From NCBI GenBank assembly GCA_002270565.1, contig NQMI01000206.1, positions 1 through 56,997 of the forward strand: a DNA stretch of 56,997 nt. The letters are read 5' to 3'. Position 1 is the stretch's first letter; each line of letters begins with the position of its first letter. A model generated the notes under the pieces. It was not told the origin of the DNA and made no database searches. It worked only from the letters and a program-made list of their open reading frames with translations. Below, piece by piece: positions 22,349-33,315 of the stretch. Source of the stretch: Stenocarpella maydis. Lineage: Eukaryota; Ascomycota; Sordariomycetes; Diaporthales; Diaporthaceae. The translations under genes and the position numbers were made by a program.

Positions 22349-23479
22349 AGCAGCCTTAGACCCATGGACGACAGCATCTGTCGGCAGGGGCGACCCTGCT
22401 GAGGGAAACTCGACCACTTAGTCTTAGACTGGGCCTTTTGGGAACCAACTTAACTACAACATCAATCAATCGAACGACTTGCTTACCGCCACCACGTACG
22501 TATATGCAAACCCTACCAACAGCGTCCTTGATCCAGGGGTTTGTCCTTTAGGACGCTTGATCCACAGAATGCTAGACTTAGCCACAGCCCTACACTCACT
22601 CGGTCGTTTGTGGGGACAATGCCAAGCCTTGCATCACACATTGTCTATCATCAGGGTGCCATTGCCAGATCAAAGGGAACTTTGCCTCTTTGCCAAGTAT
22701 GCTGCCCATTTCCAACCCATGTGGGTGGGTTACATCTCGGCTCGCCGAATACTCCATTGGGAACATTGAAACGAGGCGCCACAATGCAGCAAGTCAGCTG
22801 GGACAAATGAGACGGGCATTCCGTCGAAATGGCGTATGGGTATAAATTGGCTATAGAATATATTGATTTTCATTTATAGTCGCCTAACAAAACAGGAAGC
22901 CATCACTAAAAGTAATAGTGGCTGGAGGGGCTACAAGAGGTATGTAGTAGGGGCTATTAAGCGCCTTATCGATAAGGGCACTATAGCCAAGCGACCAGGC
23001 AGCCCCCAGGTCCTAACAATAGTTACATTTTATGTATCATTAGAGGCCTTCTAATTTTTTTTGAGAAAAAGGAGTTGGGGGGGGGGGATGGAAGACTACG
23101 GTCAGGTTAAGAATAAAATCTATTTGAGGAGGATGCTGTCCTTGTGAAAGGTGCTGCTGGAAGGGAATGGAGGAGAAATAATAAAAGAACGCGGAGATTC
23201 GCACCCATAAAAACGGAGGGTACACGGGTACATATAGGCCCCAGTACACATACAACGCGCACCACCCAAATTAGTATGCAAACCATTTTTTTGACCTTAC
23301 CGCCGTTATGCCGGTAGTCCTTATATCGCTTCGGCAATTACTATCGCCACACTTGCTGCAGTAGGAATCGCTCAAATTAATGGTGTTTTACTATATATCT
23401 AGTCTATACAGTCTACAATCGCGTCTAAATTTCTCCACCGCGTTGGTGTTGTGGGTGTTGCGATGAGGTCCAATAGTTA
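22349..23479. other. Intergenic region bordering the transposon block
   Basis: No gene is supported. From about 22850 on, the sequence becomes patchy and repeat-like. Confidence 0.4.
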
Positions 23480-26220
23480 GGAAGCGGATATTCGCATCCC
23501 AAAAGTAGGCACATCCATACATAATCACGTGATTGGCTGCACCAATCAGATCACTTCATGTAACATTATCGCCCCACACTCCTTATTTTTTACAGCTATA
23601 GCACCCAACACACTGCACGCCCCCATTACTACCAACTTATGAAAACAACCCTCAATTAATGCTTCGCTACAGCAATTAAATTCTCATTAGAATCAATCGT
23701 TTTTGCATCAAAAAAAGATCTAATCAATCAGATATTGATTTGGCGTTATAGTGATAGCGCAGGTACCTAATGAGTCAGGTCTTAAGGCGCAATAGCAAGC
23801 TAACTATACCAACTAGAACACTAATATCACTGCTATAAATCATTATCAGCCAGCACTTTCCAACCCTCCTAACTACCTTAAACTTTTTTAAGGTGAATAT
23901 AATACCTATAAGCCTTAAGGCTGATTTAAATAAAGCTATAAAATCTGCTGGATTCCTTATAACTTTATAAAAAGCAGACGCCAAACGCGTGGTATTGGTC
24001 TATAGTAGAGGTGCCCTGCAACCCTCGACTGTAACAATAAATAATGCCTTAACGATCAAAGCAGGCTGCAAGTAGCAAGCCCTTACCTATACAACCCATG
24101 CAATAGCTAGCAAGTGGACCCTTGTAATCTAGGAGGGTATACATACTCATTACGGCCCTTAGGAGGTACTTGAAGCCCAGTAAGGCTGGGCGAAGCTATT
24201 ATAAGACTATCATGACTTCCTCGCCCGCACGGCTGTAGACCCAGCCCTTGTAAAGCCCGCAAAACTTACAGCAGCTCTATACCAAGAGTACCCAAGTGTA
24301 CTGCTGGGGCCAAATACTATAAAGAACTAGCTTGCAGACTTCTATAAGCAGCAGCAGGTCATCTATATACCTACCTAAGTAGCAATGGACTAGCTTGAGA
24401 AGGAGGGCTGCTGGTACCATTGGGCTACTGATGAGGAAGGAAGTATCACGAGCATCTTCTGGTATGAGAAGCAGCAGCTAGCATGGGTTCAAGAGCCACG
24501 CTTTACGCGCAATCTCTTACTTAACTATACTTATTCAACCAATAGCAAGAAGATGCCCTTCTTTTAAGGCACAGCAGTAACCCATATGAAGAGGATATTG
24601 CTACTATTCTAAGGGGTTATTAATAATGAGAGAGAACCTAGCTTCCAGTGGCTTCTTAAGCAGCTTTATAGTCTTCTCCGCAAGTGCTAAATCAAGCCTC
24701 TAAGGCTCTTCATTACTAACTATAATAATACTCTAATTAACACCCTTAAGCACGAATTCCCTAGGGCATACCATTAGCTGTATATCTTCTATATTAATAT
24801 GAACATTATCCTTAACATTAAGAAGAAGTAGTGTAAGCCGGGAGCTATAGGGCCGGCAACGGGAGGCCCTAAGGCACTAGTGATGGGAGGCCTGGAGGAA
24901 AATACTACAGAGGTTGCTAAGGCTAAAGATCTTAATGAGGAGGATGAGGATCTTGCTTCCCTTATAGCGCTAGCAAGAGGGAAGGCTATAGTACCCTCAC
25001 GGGTACCTAATAAGGTGCTATATACTCAAATAGCCCTCTTTAACTTCCTTAAGTTCATGGAGTACTTTACAGATTGCAAGATCTATAATACGGCTTGGCA
25101 ACAGCTTCAAGAGGTCTTCTCAGATCAAACGGCAATTATCTAGTACCTTAAGATATAGTATATTAATGAGGCTAAGGAGATCATCACTAAATGGGCAGCC
25201 CATCAGATCTATAAAACTCTCAACTTTAGCTTGCATATAACCTCCTTTACTAAGCGAATGTACTGGAAGCTAAAGGTATACCTAGGCCACGGGATAAGGA
25301 ATCTTCTCTATCTAATAATAGCTAATCATAAGGCTATTAATAATACTGCTTGTGGCCTCCATCAGGAGGAGGTAAAGCAGAAGATATTATCACTCTAGAA
25401 GTTCAATAGCTAGAAGTAGCTTGATCAGCTGCTACTATAGGTCTTAAGGGCGGCGCTGGAGATACTCACGATTAAGCACCAGAAGGCATTATAGATGCTT
25501 CAAAAAGAAGCCCTACAGGGCTACTACAGACCTTCTGACTGCAGCTATGCGGTCTACATACAGTACGGTATAACCTATGTAAATCGTATTATTGATAAAG
25601 AGGAGGCTTCGCTTCCTCTCAAGAAGAGCGATATACATGAAGACTACTACCTCAATCATAACCTCTCCCTTAAGAACCCTCTCCTCAGCATATACTTACC
25701 AAAAAAGGTTACCGCCATAAAGGGCAGACCTTGCGAGAATACACTATTTGCAGTTAATGAAGAGGGTCTCTTCAAGAGCCGTAGGAAGGCAGTAATGGGT
25801 AAAAAGACAACCTCCACCACAGCGAGCCTCAGCAGTAGGGCTGGCAATAAGACGAGGGCAACGACGGCTTCAGTATAGCGTGTGAATTCGGCTTTCGAGT
25901 GGAATGATAATACCCTCCAGTCCCTGGATGAAGAGGACGCCCGTGGCAGCAATACCCAGCACGCTAGCATCCATTAAAAGCAGCAGCCAGTAGGAAGGAT
26001 CATAAAGAAGGCAAAGCAGCAGCCTCAGAAGCAAAGGGCGCCATTAGATATTACAAGAACCTTAGCAGCAGGCACACCCTTAAGCACGAGATCAGGGGCT
26101 AAGCGGCAGCATACGGCAGCTATCAGAAGCATCAACCAGTTGCTATAGGTAGATCTGACTATTAAGGACCTCATCAGCAACAATAACGACAACAACGAGG
26201 TGGAGGAGGAGATTCAAGAC
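23480..26220 (+). mobile_element. RIP-degraded Mutator-like (MULE) transposon, truncated on the right
   Basis: The left end (about 23480-24000, starting near GAAGCGGATATTCGCATCC) is an inverted copy of 28690-29290, as expected for the long terminal inverted repeats of a MULE. The interior carries a transposase relic in one frame (see the pseudogene entry). The element stops at an undetermined base (N at 26221), so its right part is lost or placed elsewhere. Confidence 0.7.
24394..25878 (+). pseudogene. MULE transposase relic
   Basis: A single reading frame, with no frameshift but many TAA/TAG stops, carries the MULE transposase order: WATDEEGSITSIFW, NYTYSTNSKKMPF, a FITNYNN segment, FPRAYH and YINMNI, then much later SDIHEDYY and AIKGRP, as in the C-terminal part. 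The family's first and second catalytic Asp are Asn here (AAC codons at 24523-24525 and 24718-24720), each explained by one G-to-A change. Stops are all TAA or TAG, as expected from CAA/CAG by C-to-T. It is dead, and the mutation type points to RIP. Confidence 0.75.
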
Positions 26221-26221
26221 N

Positions 26222-27655
26222 TAGTTAATGTTGATGAAGGAGGCATTATGGAAGGCAATAGTATACTTATCCCTTATTTGCCTACTGAGAGATACTATTC
26301 TTAACTAATTGCATTTATAGCCTATAACAAATTTATACTAGGAAGTGCTGAAAAGCAGTCTGTTGCTGTGAAAGAAAATGCTGCTTAGGTAATAGTTATA
26401 GTTATTAACTCTGTAACTGCTATAGGCCACTATTTGCCTCTGGGGCTTATTTTCAAAGGAGTTAATCTTTAATAGCAATGGTTTAAGAGAGAATTTAAGA
26501 AGATTATACCCCCAGAATAGGGTTTTGAGGTCTCTCCGAATGGCTGGATAAGTAATAAGATTGCTATTAAATAGCTCTATAATATCCTTATCCCAGTAAT
26601 AAATAAGATTTAAGAGAATGATAAGTCCTGGGCTATTCTTTTAATACTTAATAGCTATAATAGTTATTAGAGCATTAAGTTTATAACTATATATTATAGG
26701 TATAATATTAACCCGTTATAGCTGCCCGTATATACTTCTTATAGGCTTTAACCTCTTAATAATGGCATTTTCAGTATGCTTAAAGGAGCATTTAACAATG
26801 AGACTAAGAAGCTGTCTAGCTATATGAATTCAACTCCTATGGGCAAAATCAACTTTATTAAATGCCTCCTTAAAGCTTGGAAAGCAGTTATTAAGAAGAC
26901 TATCAGAAATGCCTTCAGATATATAGGCATATACTTAATATCACAAGAGAAGGTAATGTAGCATCCAGAAATACACCTAGACCTAGAACTAGATCTCCTA
27001 AATTAGCTAGAACAGTTAGATTATGAGAATTCCGGTAATAAGGCCATCAGTTAAGCCTCTAATAAAGCTGGCAGCCTATCTAAGGATAAAGAGGCCATTA
27101 CAAGAGACTATGTAATATCACTAGTCTCTAGAGATGATTGCCCGGCTAGATATAGAGCCAAATAAGTTGCTAATGAGATTAACAGACTATAATCTCAAGT
27201 TGCCATCCTTAAGAGAGAAAATACCGGCCTTAAAGTTGAAAGAGAGGTCCGAGAGAAGATAAAACGCCACAAGGCTATACCCAACCCTAATGTAGAGTTT
27301 ATAACTATGTTTGAAATAGGGCAGAAAGACCTTATAGTAGAGGCATTAGAAGAAGAGCTATGGCCTTAGAAACGCTATAAAGTTGCTCAAGTTGAGGTTG
27401 AAGTTGAGGAGGAGGAAGATAAAGAAGGTGCATCCGAGCCTAAGATTGTGGAGGAGTAACTCAGCTGTGGGGGCTGTAAAATTCAATATCCGGCTAGATA
27501 TAGTGATTGATTGATTTCTTACGATCATTTTCATATAGCTACTAGGTGTGCATTATAAGAATTAATTGAGTTGTGGCTGTCTGAATACCCTCAGTTTGTA
27601 TGATGTGTTCTAATTTAGTGTGGTCCGAAGGTGGGGGTGACCGAAGGTGTATGGG
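26222..27655 (+). mobile_element. pogo/Fot1-like transposon relic (3' part)
   Basis: One frame from about 26340 to 27459 encodes the DDE_1 region of a Tc1/pogo-type transposase with stops: FEVSPNGWISNKI, LILNSYNSY-stop-SIKF, NINPL..LPVYTSYRL, PLNNGIFSMLKGAF, then a helical tail (VREKIKRHKAIPNP). The LILDGHxSH catalytic motif reads LILNSYNSY at 26644-26667: Asp to Asn and His to Tyr, all by transitions. The 5' part is missing at the N (26221). After about 27655 the sequence switches to an inverted MULE copy, so the pogo element appears nested in it. Confidence 0.65.
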
Positions 27656-29290
27656 GTACGGTACTCCATGAACTTGAGGAGGTTGAAGAGGGCTGTTCGA
27701 GTGTATAGCACCTCATTAGGCACCTATAAGGGTACCGTGGCCTTCCCTCTTGCTGGCGCTATAAGGGAAGCAAGATCCTTATCCTCCTTATTAAGATCTT
27801 CAGCCTTAGCGACCTCCATGGTATTTTCCTCTGGGCCTCCCGTTGCTGGTGCCTTAGGGCCTCCCATCGCCGGCCCCATGGCTCCCGGCTTATGCTACTT
27901 CTTCTTGATATTAAGGATAATATTTATGTTAATATAGAAGATATATAGCTGATGGCGTGCCCTAGGGAATTCATGCTTAAGGGCGTTAATTAGAGCGTTA
28001 TCGTAGTTAGTGATGAAGAGCCTCGGAGGCTTGATTTAGCACTTATAGAGAAGACCGTAAAGCTGCTTAAGAAGCCACCAGAAGCTAGGTTCTCTCTTAT
28101 TATTAATGACCCCTTGGAATAATAGCAATATCCTCTTCATGTGGGTTACTACCGTGCCTTAAAAGAAGGGCATCTTCTTGCTATTAGTTGAATAGGTATA
28201 GTTAAGCAAGAGATTGCGCGTAAAGCGTGGCTCTCGAACTTACGCCAGCTACTGCTTCTCGCACCAGAAGATACCCGTAATACTTCCCTCCTTATTAGTA
28301 GCCTAATGGTACCAACAGCCCTCCTTCTCAAGCCAGTCTATTGCTACTTGGGTAGGTGTGTAGATACCCTGCTGCTGCTTATAGAAGTCTGCAAGCTAGT
28401 TCTTTATAGTGTTTAGCCCTAGCAGTATACTCGGGTACTCTTGGCGCAGAGCTGCTATAAGTCTCGTGGGCTTTGTGAGGGCTGGGTCTGCAGCCGTGCG
28501 GGCGAGGAAGTCGTGATGGTCTTATAATAGCTTCGCCTAGCCTCGCTGGGCTTCAGGTACCTCCTGAGGGCCGTGATGAGTATGCATACCCTCCTGGATC
28601 ACGAGGGTCCACTTGCCAGCCATCGCACGGGTCGTATGGGTGAGGGCTCGCTACCCGCAGCCTGCTTTGATTGTTGAGGCGTTATTTGTTGTTGCAGTTG
28701 AGGGTCATAGGGCACCTCTGCTATAGACTAATATCGCGCATTTGGCGTCTGCTTTTTGTGAAGTCGTGAGGAATCTAGTAGATTTTGTAGCTTCATCTAA
28801 ATCAGCCTTGAGGTCCTTATAGGTATTATATCCACCCTGAAAAAGTTTAAGGTAGTTATGAGGGTTGGAAAGTGCTGGCTAATGATGATTCATAGCAGTA
28901 ATATTAGTGTTCCAGTTGGCATAGTCAGCTTGCTACTGCGCCTTAAGACCTGAATAATCAGGTACCTGTGCTATCGCTATAACGCTAAAAATTTGATATC
29001 TGATCGATTAGATCTTCTTTTGATGTAAAAACGATTGATTCCGATAAGAATTTAATTGCTATAGCGAAGCATTGATTGAGGGTCGTTGTTCGTAAGTTGG
29101 TGGCGATGGGGGCGTTGCAGTGCGTTGGGTGCTGCAGCTGTAAAAACCCAAGGGGTTGTGGGGCGATGATGTTAAATGAAGTGATCTGATTGGCTGCAGC
29201 CAATCACGTGATTATGTATGGATGTACCATCCGTTTTTGTGGATGCGAATATCCGCGTTCTTATCAATCGTCCCAATTCGCCTCAGAGCA
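27656..29290 (-). mobile_element. Inverted, truncated MULE copy
   Basis: Read on the minus strand, this segment corresponds to 23480-25080: terminal repeat, then the N-terminal half of the transposase. It breaks off after the TTCATGGAGTAC segment where the pogo-like element begins. It is less mutated than the copy at 23.5 kb in places, but still full of stops. Confidence 0.65.
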
Positions 29291-29305
29291 CCATACTGCG
29301 ACCCN

Positions 29306-32300
29306 TAGTTAATGTTGATGAAGGAGGCATTATGGAAGGCAATAGTATACTTATCCCTTATTTGCCTACTGAGAGATACTATTCTTAACTAATTGCATTT
29401 ATAGCCTATAACAAATTTATACTAGGAAGTGCTGAAAAGCAGTCTGTTGCTGTGAAAGAAAATGCTGCTTAGGTAATAGTTATAGTTATTAACTCTGTAA
29501 CTGCTATAGGCCACTATTTGCCTCTGGGGCTTATTTTCAAAGGAGTTAATCTTTAATAGCAATGGTTTAAGAGAGAATTTAAGAAGATTATACCCCCAGA
29601 ATAGGGTTTTGAGGTCTCTCCGAATGGCTGGATAAGTAATAAGATTGCTATTAAATAGCTCTATAATATCCTTATCCCAGTAATAAATAAGATTTAAGAG
29701 AATGATAAGTCCTGGGCTATTCTTTTAATACTTAATAGCTATAATAGTTATTAGAGCATTAAGTTTATAACTATATATTATAGGTATAATATTAACCCGT
29801 TATAGCTGCCCGTATATACTTCTTATAGGCTTTAACCTCTTAATAATGGCATTTTCAGTATGCTTAAAGGAGCATTTAACAATGAGACTAAGAAGCTGTC
29901 TAGCTATATGAATTCAACTCCTATGGGCAAAATCAACTTTATTAAATGCCTCCTTAAAGCTTGGAAAGCAGTTATTAAGAAGACTATCAGAAATGCCTTC
30001 AGATATATAGGCATATACTTAATATCACAAGAGAAGGTAATGTAGCATCCAGAAATACACCTAGACCTAGAACTAGATCTCCTAAATTAGCTAGAACAGT
30101 TAGATTATGAGAATTCCGGTAATAAGGCCATCAGTTAAGCCTCTAATAAAGCTGGCAGCCTATCTAAGGATAAAGAGGCCATTACAAGAGACTATGTAAT
30201 ATCACTAGTCTCTAGAGATGATTGCCCGGCTAGATATAGAGCCAAATAAGTTGCTAATGAGATTAACAGACTATAATCTCAAGTTGCCATCCTTAAGAGA
30301 GAAAATACCGGCCTTAAAGTTGAAAGAGAGGTCCGAGAGAAGATAAAACGCCACAAGGCTATACCCAACCCTAATGTAGAGTTTATAACTATGTTTGAAA
30401 TAGGGCAGAAAGACCTTATAGTAGAGGCATTAGAAGAAGAGCTATGGCCTTAGAAACGCTATAAAGTTGCTCAAGTTGAGGTTGAAGTTGAGGAGGAGGA
30501 AGATAAAGAAGGTGCATCCGAGCCTAAGATTGTGGAGGAGTAACTCAGCTGTGGGGGCTGTAAAATTCAATATCCGGCTAGATATAGTGATTGATTGATT
30601 TCTTACGATCATTTTCATATAGCTACTAGGTGTGCATTATAAGAATTAATTGAGTTGTGGCTGTCTGAATACCCTCAGTTTGTATGATGTGTTCTAATTT
30701 AGTGTGGTCCGAAGGTGGGGGTGACCGAAGGTGTATGGGGTACGGTACTCCATGAACTTGAGGAGGTTGAAGAGGGCTGTTCGAGTGTATAGCACCTCAT
30801 TAGGCACCTATAAGGGTACCGTGGCCTTCCCTCTTGCTGGCGCTATAAGGGAAGCAAGATCCTTATCCTCCTTATTAAGATCTTCAGCCTTAGCGACCTC
30901 CATGGTATTTTCCTCTGGGCCTCCCGTTGCTGGTGCCTTAGGGCCTCCCATCGCCGGCCCCATGGCTCCCGGCTTATGCTACTTCTTCTTGATATTAAGG
31001 ATAATATTTATGTTAATATAGAAGATATATAGCTGATGGCGTGCCCTAGGGAATTCATGCTTAAGGGCGTTAATTAGAGCGTTATCGTAGTTAGTGATGA
31101 AGAGCCTCGGAGGCTTGATTTAGCACTTATAGAGAAGACCGTAAAGCTGCTTAAGAAGCCACCAGAAGCTAGGTTCTCTCTTATTATTAATGACCCCTTG
31201 GAATAATAGCAATATCCTCTTCATGTGGGTTACTACCGTGCCTTAAAAGAAGGGCATCTTCTTGCTATTAGTTGAATAGGTATAGTTAAGCAAGAGATTG
31301 CGCGTAAAGCGTGGCTCTCGAACTTACGCCAGCTACTGCTTCTCGCACCAGAAGATACCCGTAATACTTCCCTCCTTATTAGTAGCCTAATGGTACCAAC
31401 AGCCCTCCTTCTCAAGCCAGTCTATTGCTACTTGGGTAGGTGTGTAGATACCCTGCTGCTGCTTATAGAAGTCTGCAAGCTAGTTCTTTATAGTGTTTAG
31501 CCCTAGCAGTATACTCGGGTACTCTTGGCGCAGAGCTGCTATAAGTCTCGTGGGCTTTGTGAGGGCTGGGTCTGCAGCCGTGCGGGCGAGGAAGTCGTGA
31601 TGGTCTTATAATAGCTTCGCCTAGCCTCGCTGGGCTTCAGGTACCTCCTGAGGGCCGTGATGAGTATGCATACCCTCCTGGATCACGAGGGTCCACTTGC
31701 CAGCCATCGCACGGGTCGTATGGGTGAGGGCTCGCTACCCGCAGCCTGCTTTGATTGTTGAGGCGTTATTTGTTGTTGCAGTTGAGGGTCATAGGGCACC
31801 TCTGCTATAGACTAATATCGCGCATTTGGCGTCTGCTTTTTGTGAAGTCGTGAGGAATCTAGTAGATTTTGTAGCTTCATCTAAATCAGCCTTGAGGTCC
31901 TTATAGGTATTATATCCACCCTGAAAAAGTTTAAGGTAGTTATGAGGGTTGGAAAGTGCTGGCTAATGATGATTCATAGCAGTAATATTAGTGTTCCAGT
32001 TGGCATAGTCAGCTTGCTACTGCGCCTTAAGACCTGAATAATCAGGTACCTGTGCTATCGCTATAACGCTAAAAATTTGATATCTGATTGATTAGATCTT
32101 CTTTTTGATGTAAAAACGATTGATTCCGATAAGAATTTAATTGCTATAGCGAAGCATTGATTGAGGGTCGTTGTTCGTAAGTTGGTGGCGATGGGGGCGT
32201 TGCAGTGCGTTGGGTGCTGCAGCTGTAAAACACCAAGGGGTTGTGGGGCGATGATGTTAAATGAAGTGATCTGATTGGCTGCAGCCAATCACGTGATTAT

Positions 32301-32389
32301 GTATGGATGTACCATCCGTTTTTGTGGATGCGAATATCCGCGTTCTTATCAATCGTCCCAATTCGCCTCAGAGCACCATACTGCGACCC
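29306..32389. repeat. 3.08-kb direct repeat, copy B (pogo-like plus inverted MULE part)
   Basis: Nearly identical to 26222-29304. The few differences I see are near the end (a C/T change and a one-base T insertion near 32090-32105, and a small change in the CCAAGGGG region). It holds the same nested pogo/MULE relics, with the same stops. Beyond it the sequence runs on into GCCGAAACACACACGCTGAA without a gap. Confidence 0.95.
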
Positions 32390-32439
32390 TGCCGAAACAC
32401 ACACGCTGAACTGAATGCTATTCTATAGCACAAATTCAT

Positions 32440-32830
32440 CAGAATAACTAAAGAGTCTATCTTATAAAAGCTATCTACTAGGGTAATAACTATGTTTGTA
32501 TATATATTCTAAATCTTTAGTAACTGTTAATTGGGTATTGCTTAATGGAGTTAATATAGATCCCATTAATTCTGGTGGGCCCCTGACCCTAACCCTGATA
32601 AGGTGGCGTTACTAATTGGATCAGGTGGGACGACCTTTTCGGGAGCTGTTTCCCGACCTGCGGGGTTGTCTTCTGCGGTAGTCAGCCGCCGATGCTTGGT
32701 GGTTCATAACATCCCGCTTCGTTTTCTATGCTTAGACTGTGAAAAGTATTTATTTCCCAGCGGCAAATTCGTATGCACCGTCGGTACGTTCAGAAGGGCC
32801 GTTGTATAAATTATAGTGCCCCTAGGTTCC
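32440..32830. repeat. Repeat fragment shared with 53590-53880
   Basis: The stretch from ACTAAAGAGTCTAT through the GTCTTCTGCGGTAGTCAGC region recurs, heavily changed towards AT, at about 53590-53880. This copy is relatively GC-rich and keeps a 68-codon open frame (32603-32809). I do not recognise the element; it may be part of a retrotransposon. Confidence 0.6.
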
Positions 32831-33047
32831 AAGATTCGGGTTTTATTAATTTATTAGTTTTTTAGTTTAATTTAATTAAGCTTTTTCTAATAAATTAATA
32901 TTTTGAAACTTATTCCTTTTATTTTAATATTAAAATTAAAGTTACTATTATACTTTTATATTTTTATTTTAAAATATCAAATATTTAATATAATTTATAA
33001 GAATAAAAATACATATAACGTAAAATAAATAGGTTAATTAAATAATN

Positions 33048-33315
33048 ATTCCGATGAGAATTTAATTGCTATAGCGAAGCATTGATTGAGGGTCGTTGTT
33101 CGTAAGTTGGTGGCGATGGGGGCGTTGCAGTGCGTTGGGTGCTGCAGCTGTAAAAACACCAAGGGGTGTGGGGCGATGATGTTAAATGAAGTGATCTGAT
33201 TGGCTGCAGCCAATCACGTGATTATGTATGGATGTACCATCCGTTTTTGTGGATGCGAATATCCGCGTTCTTATCAATCGTCCCAATTCGCCTCAGAGCA
33301 CCATACTGCGACCCT
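33048..33315. repeat. Third copy of the MULE terminal segment
   Basis: It repeats 29039-29304 and 32117-32389 in the same orientation, with small changes, and starts right after N at 33047. Flanking bases after it (TCGGAAAACACACGCTGAA) resemble those after copy B. Confidence 0.9.

Larger units (their letters stand above)
26222..29304. repeat. 3.08-kb direct repeat, copy A
   Basis: This segment recurs almost base for base 3,084 positions to the right. It is preceded by N at 26221 and followed by N at 29305. Confidence 0.95.

Noticed and set aside
32581..32603. CCCTGACCCTAACCCTGATAA, like telomere repeats
   Set aside because: Only one true CCCTAA-like unit, inside a dispersed repeat that recurs at 53.7 kb.
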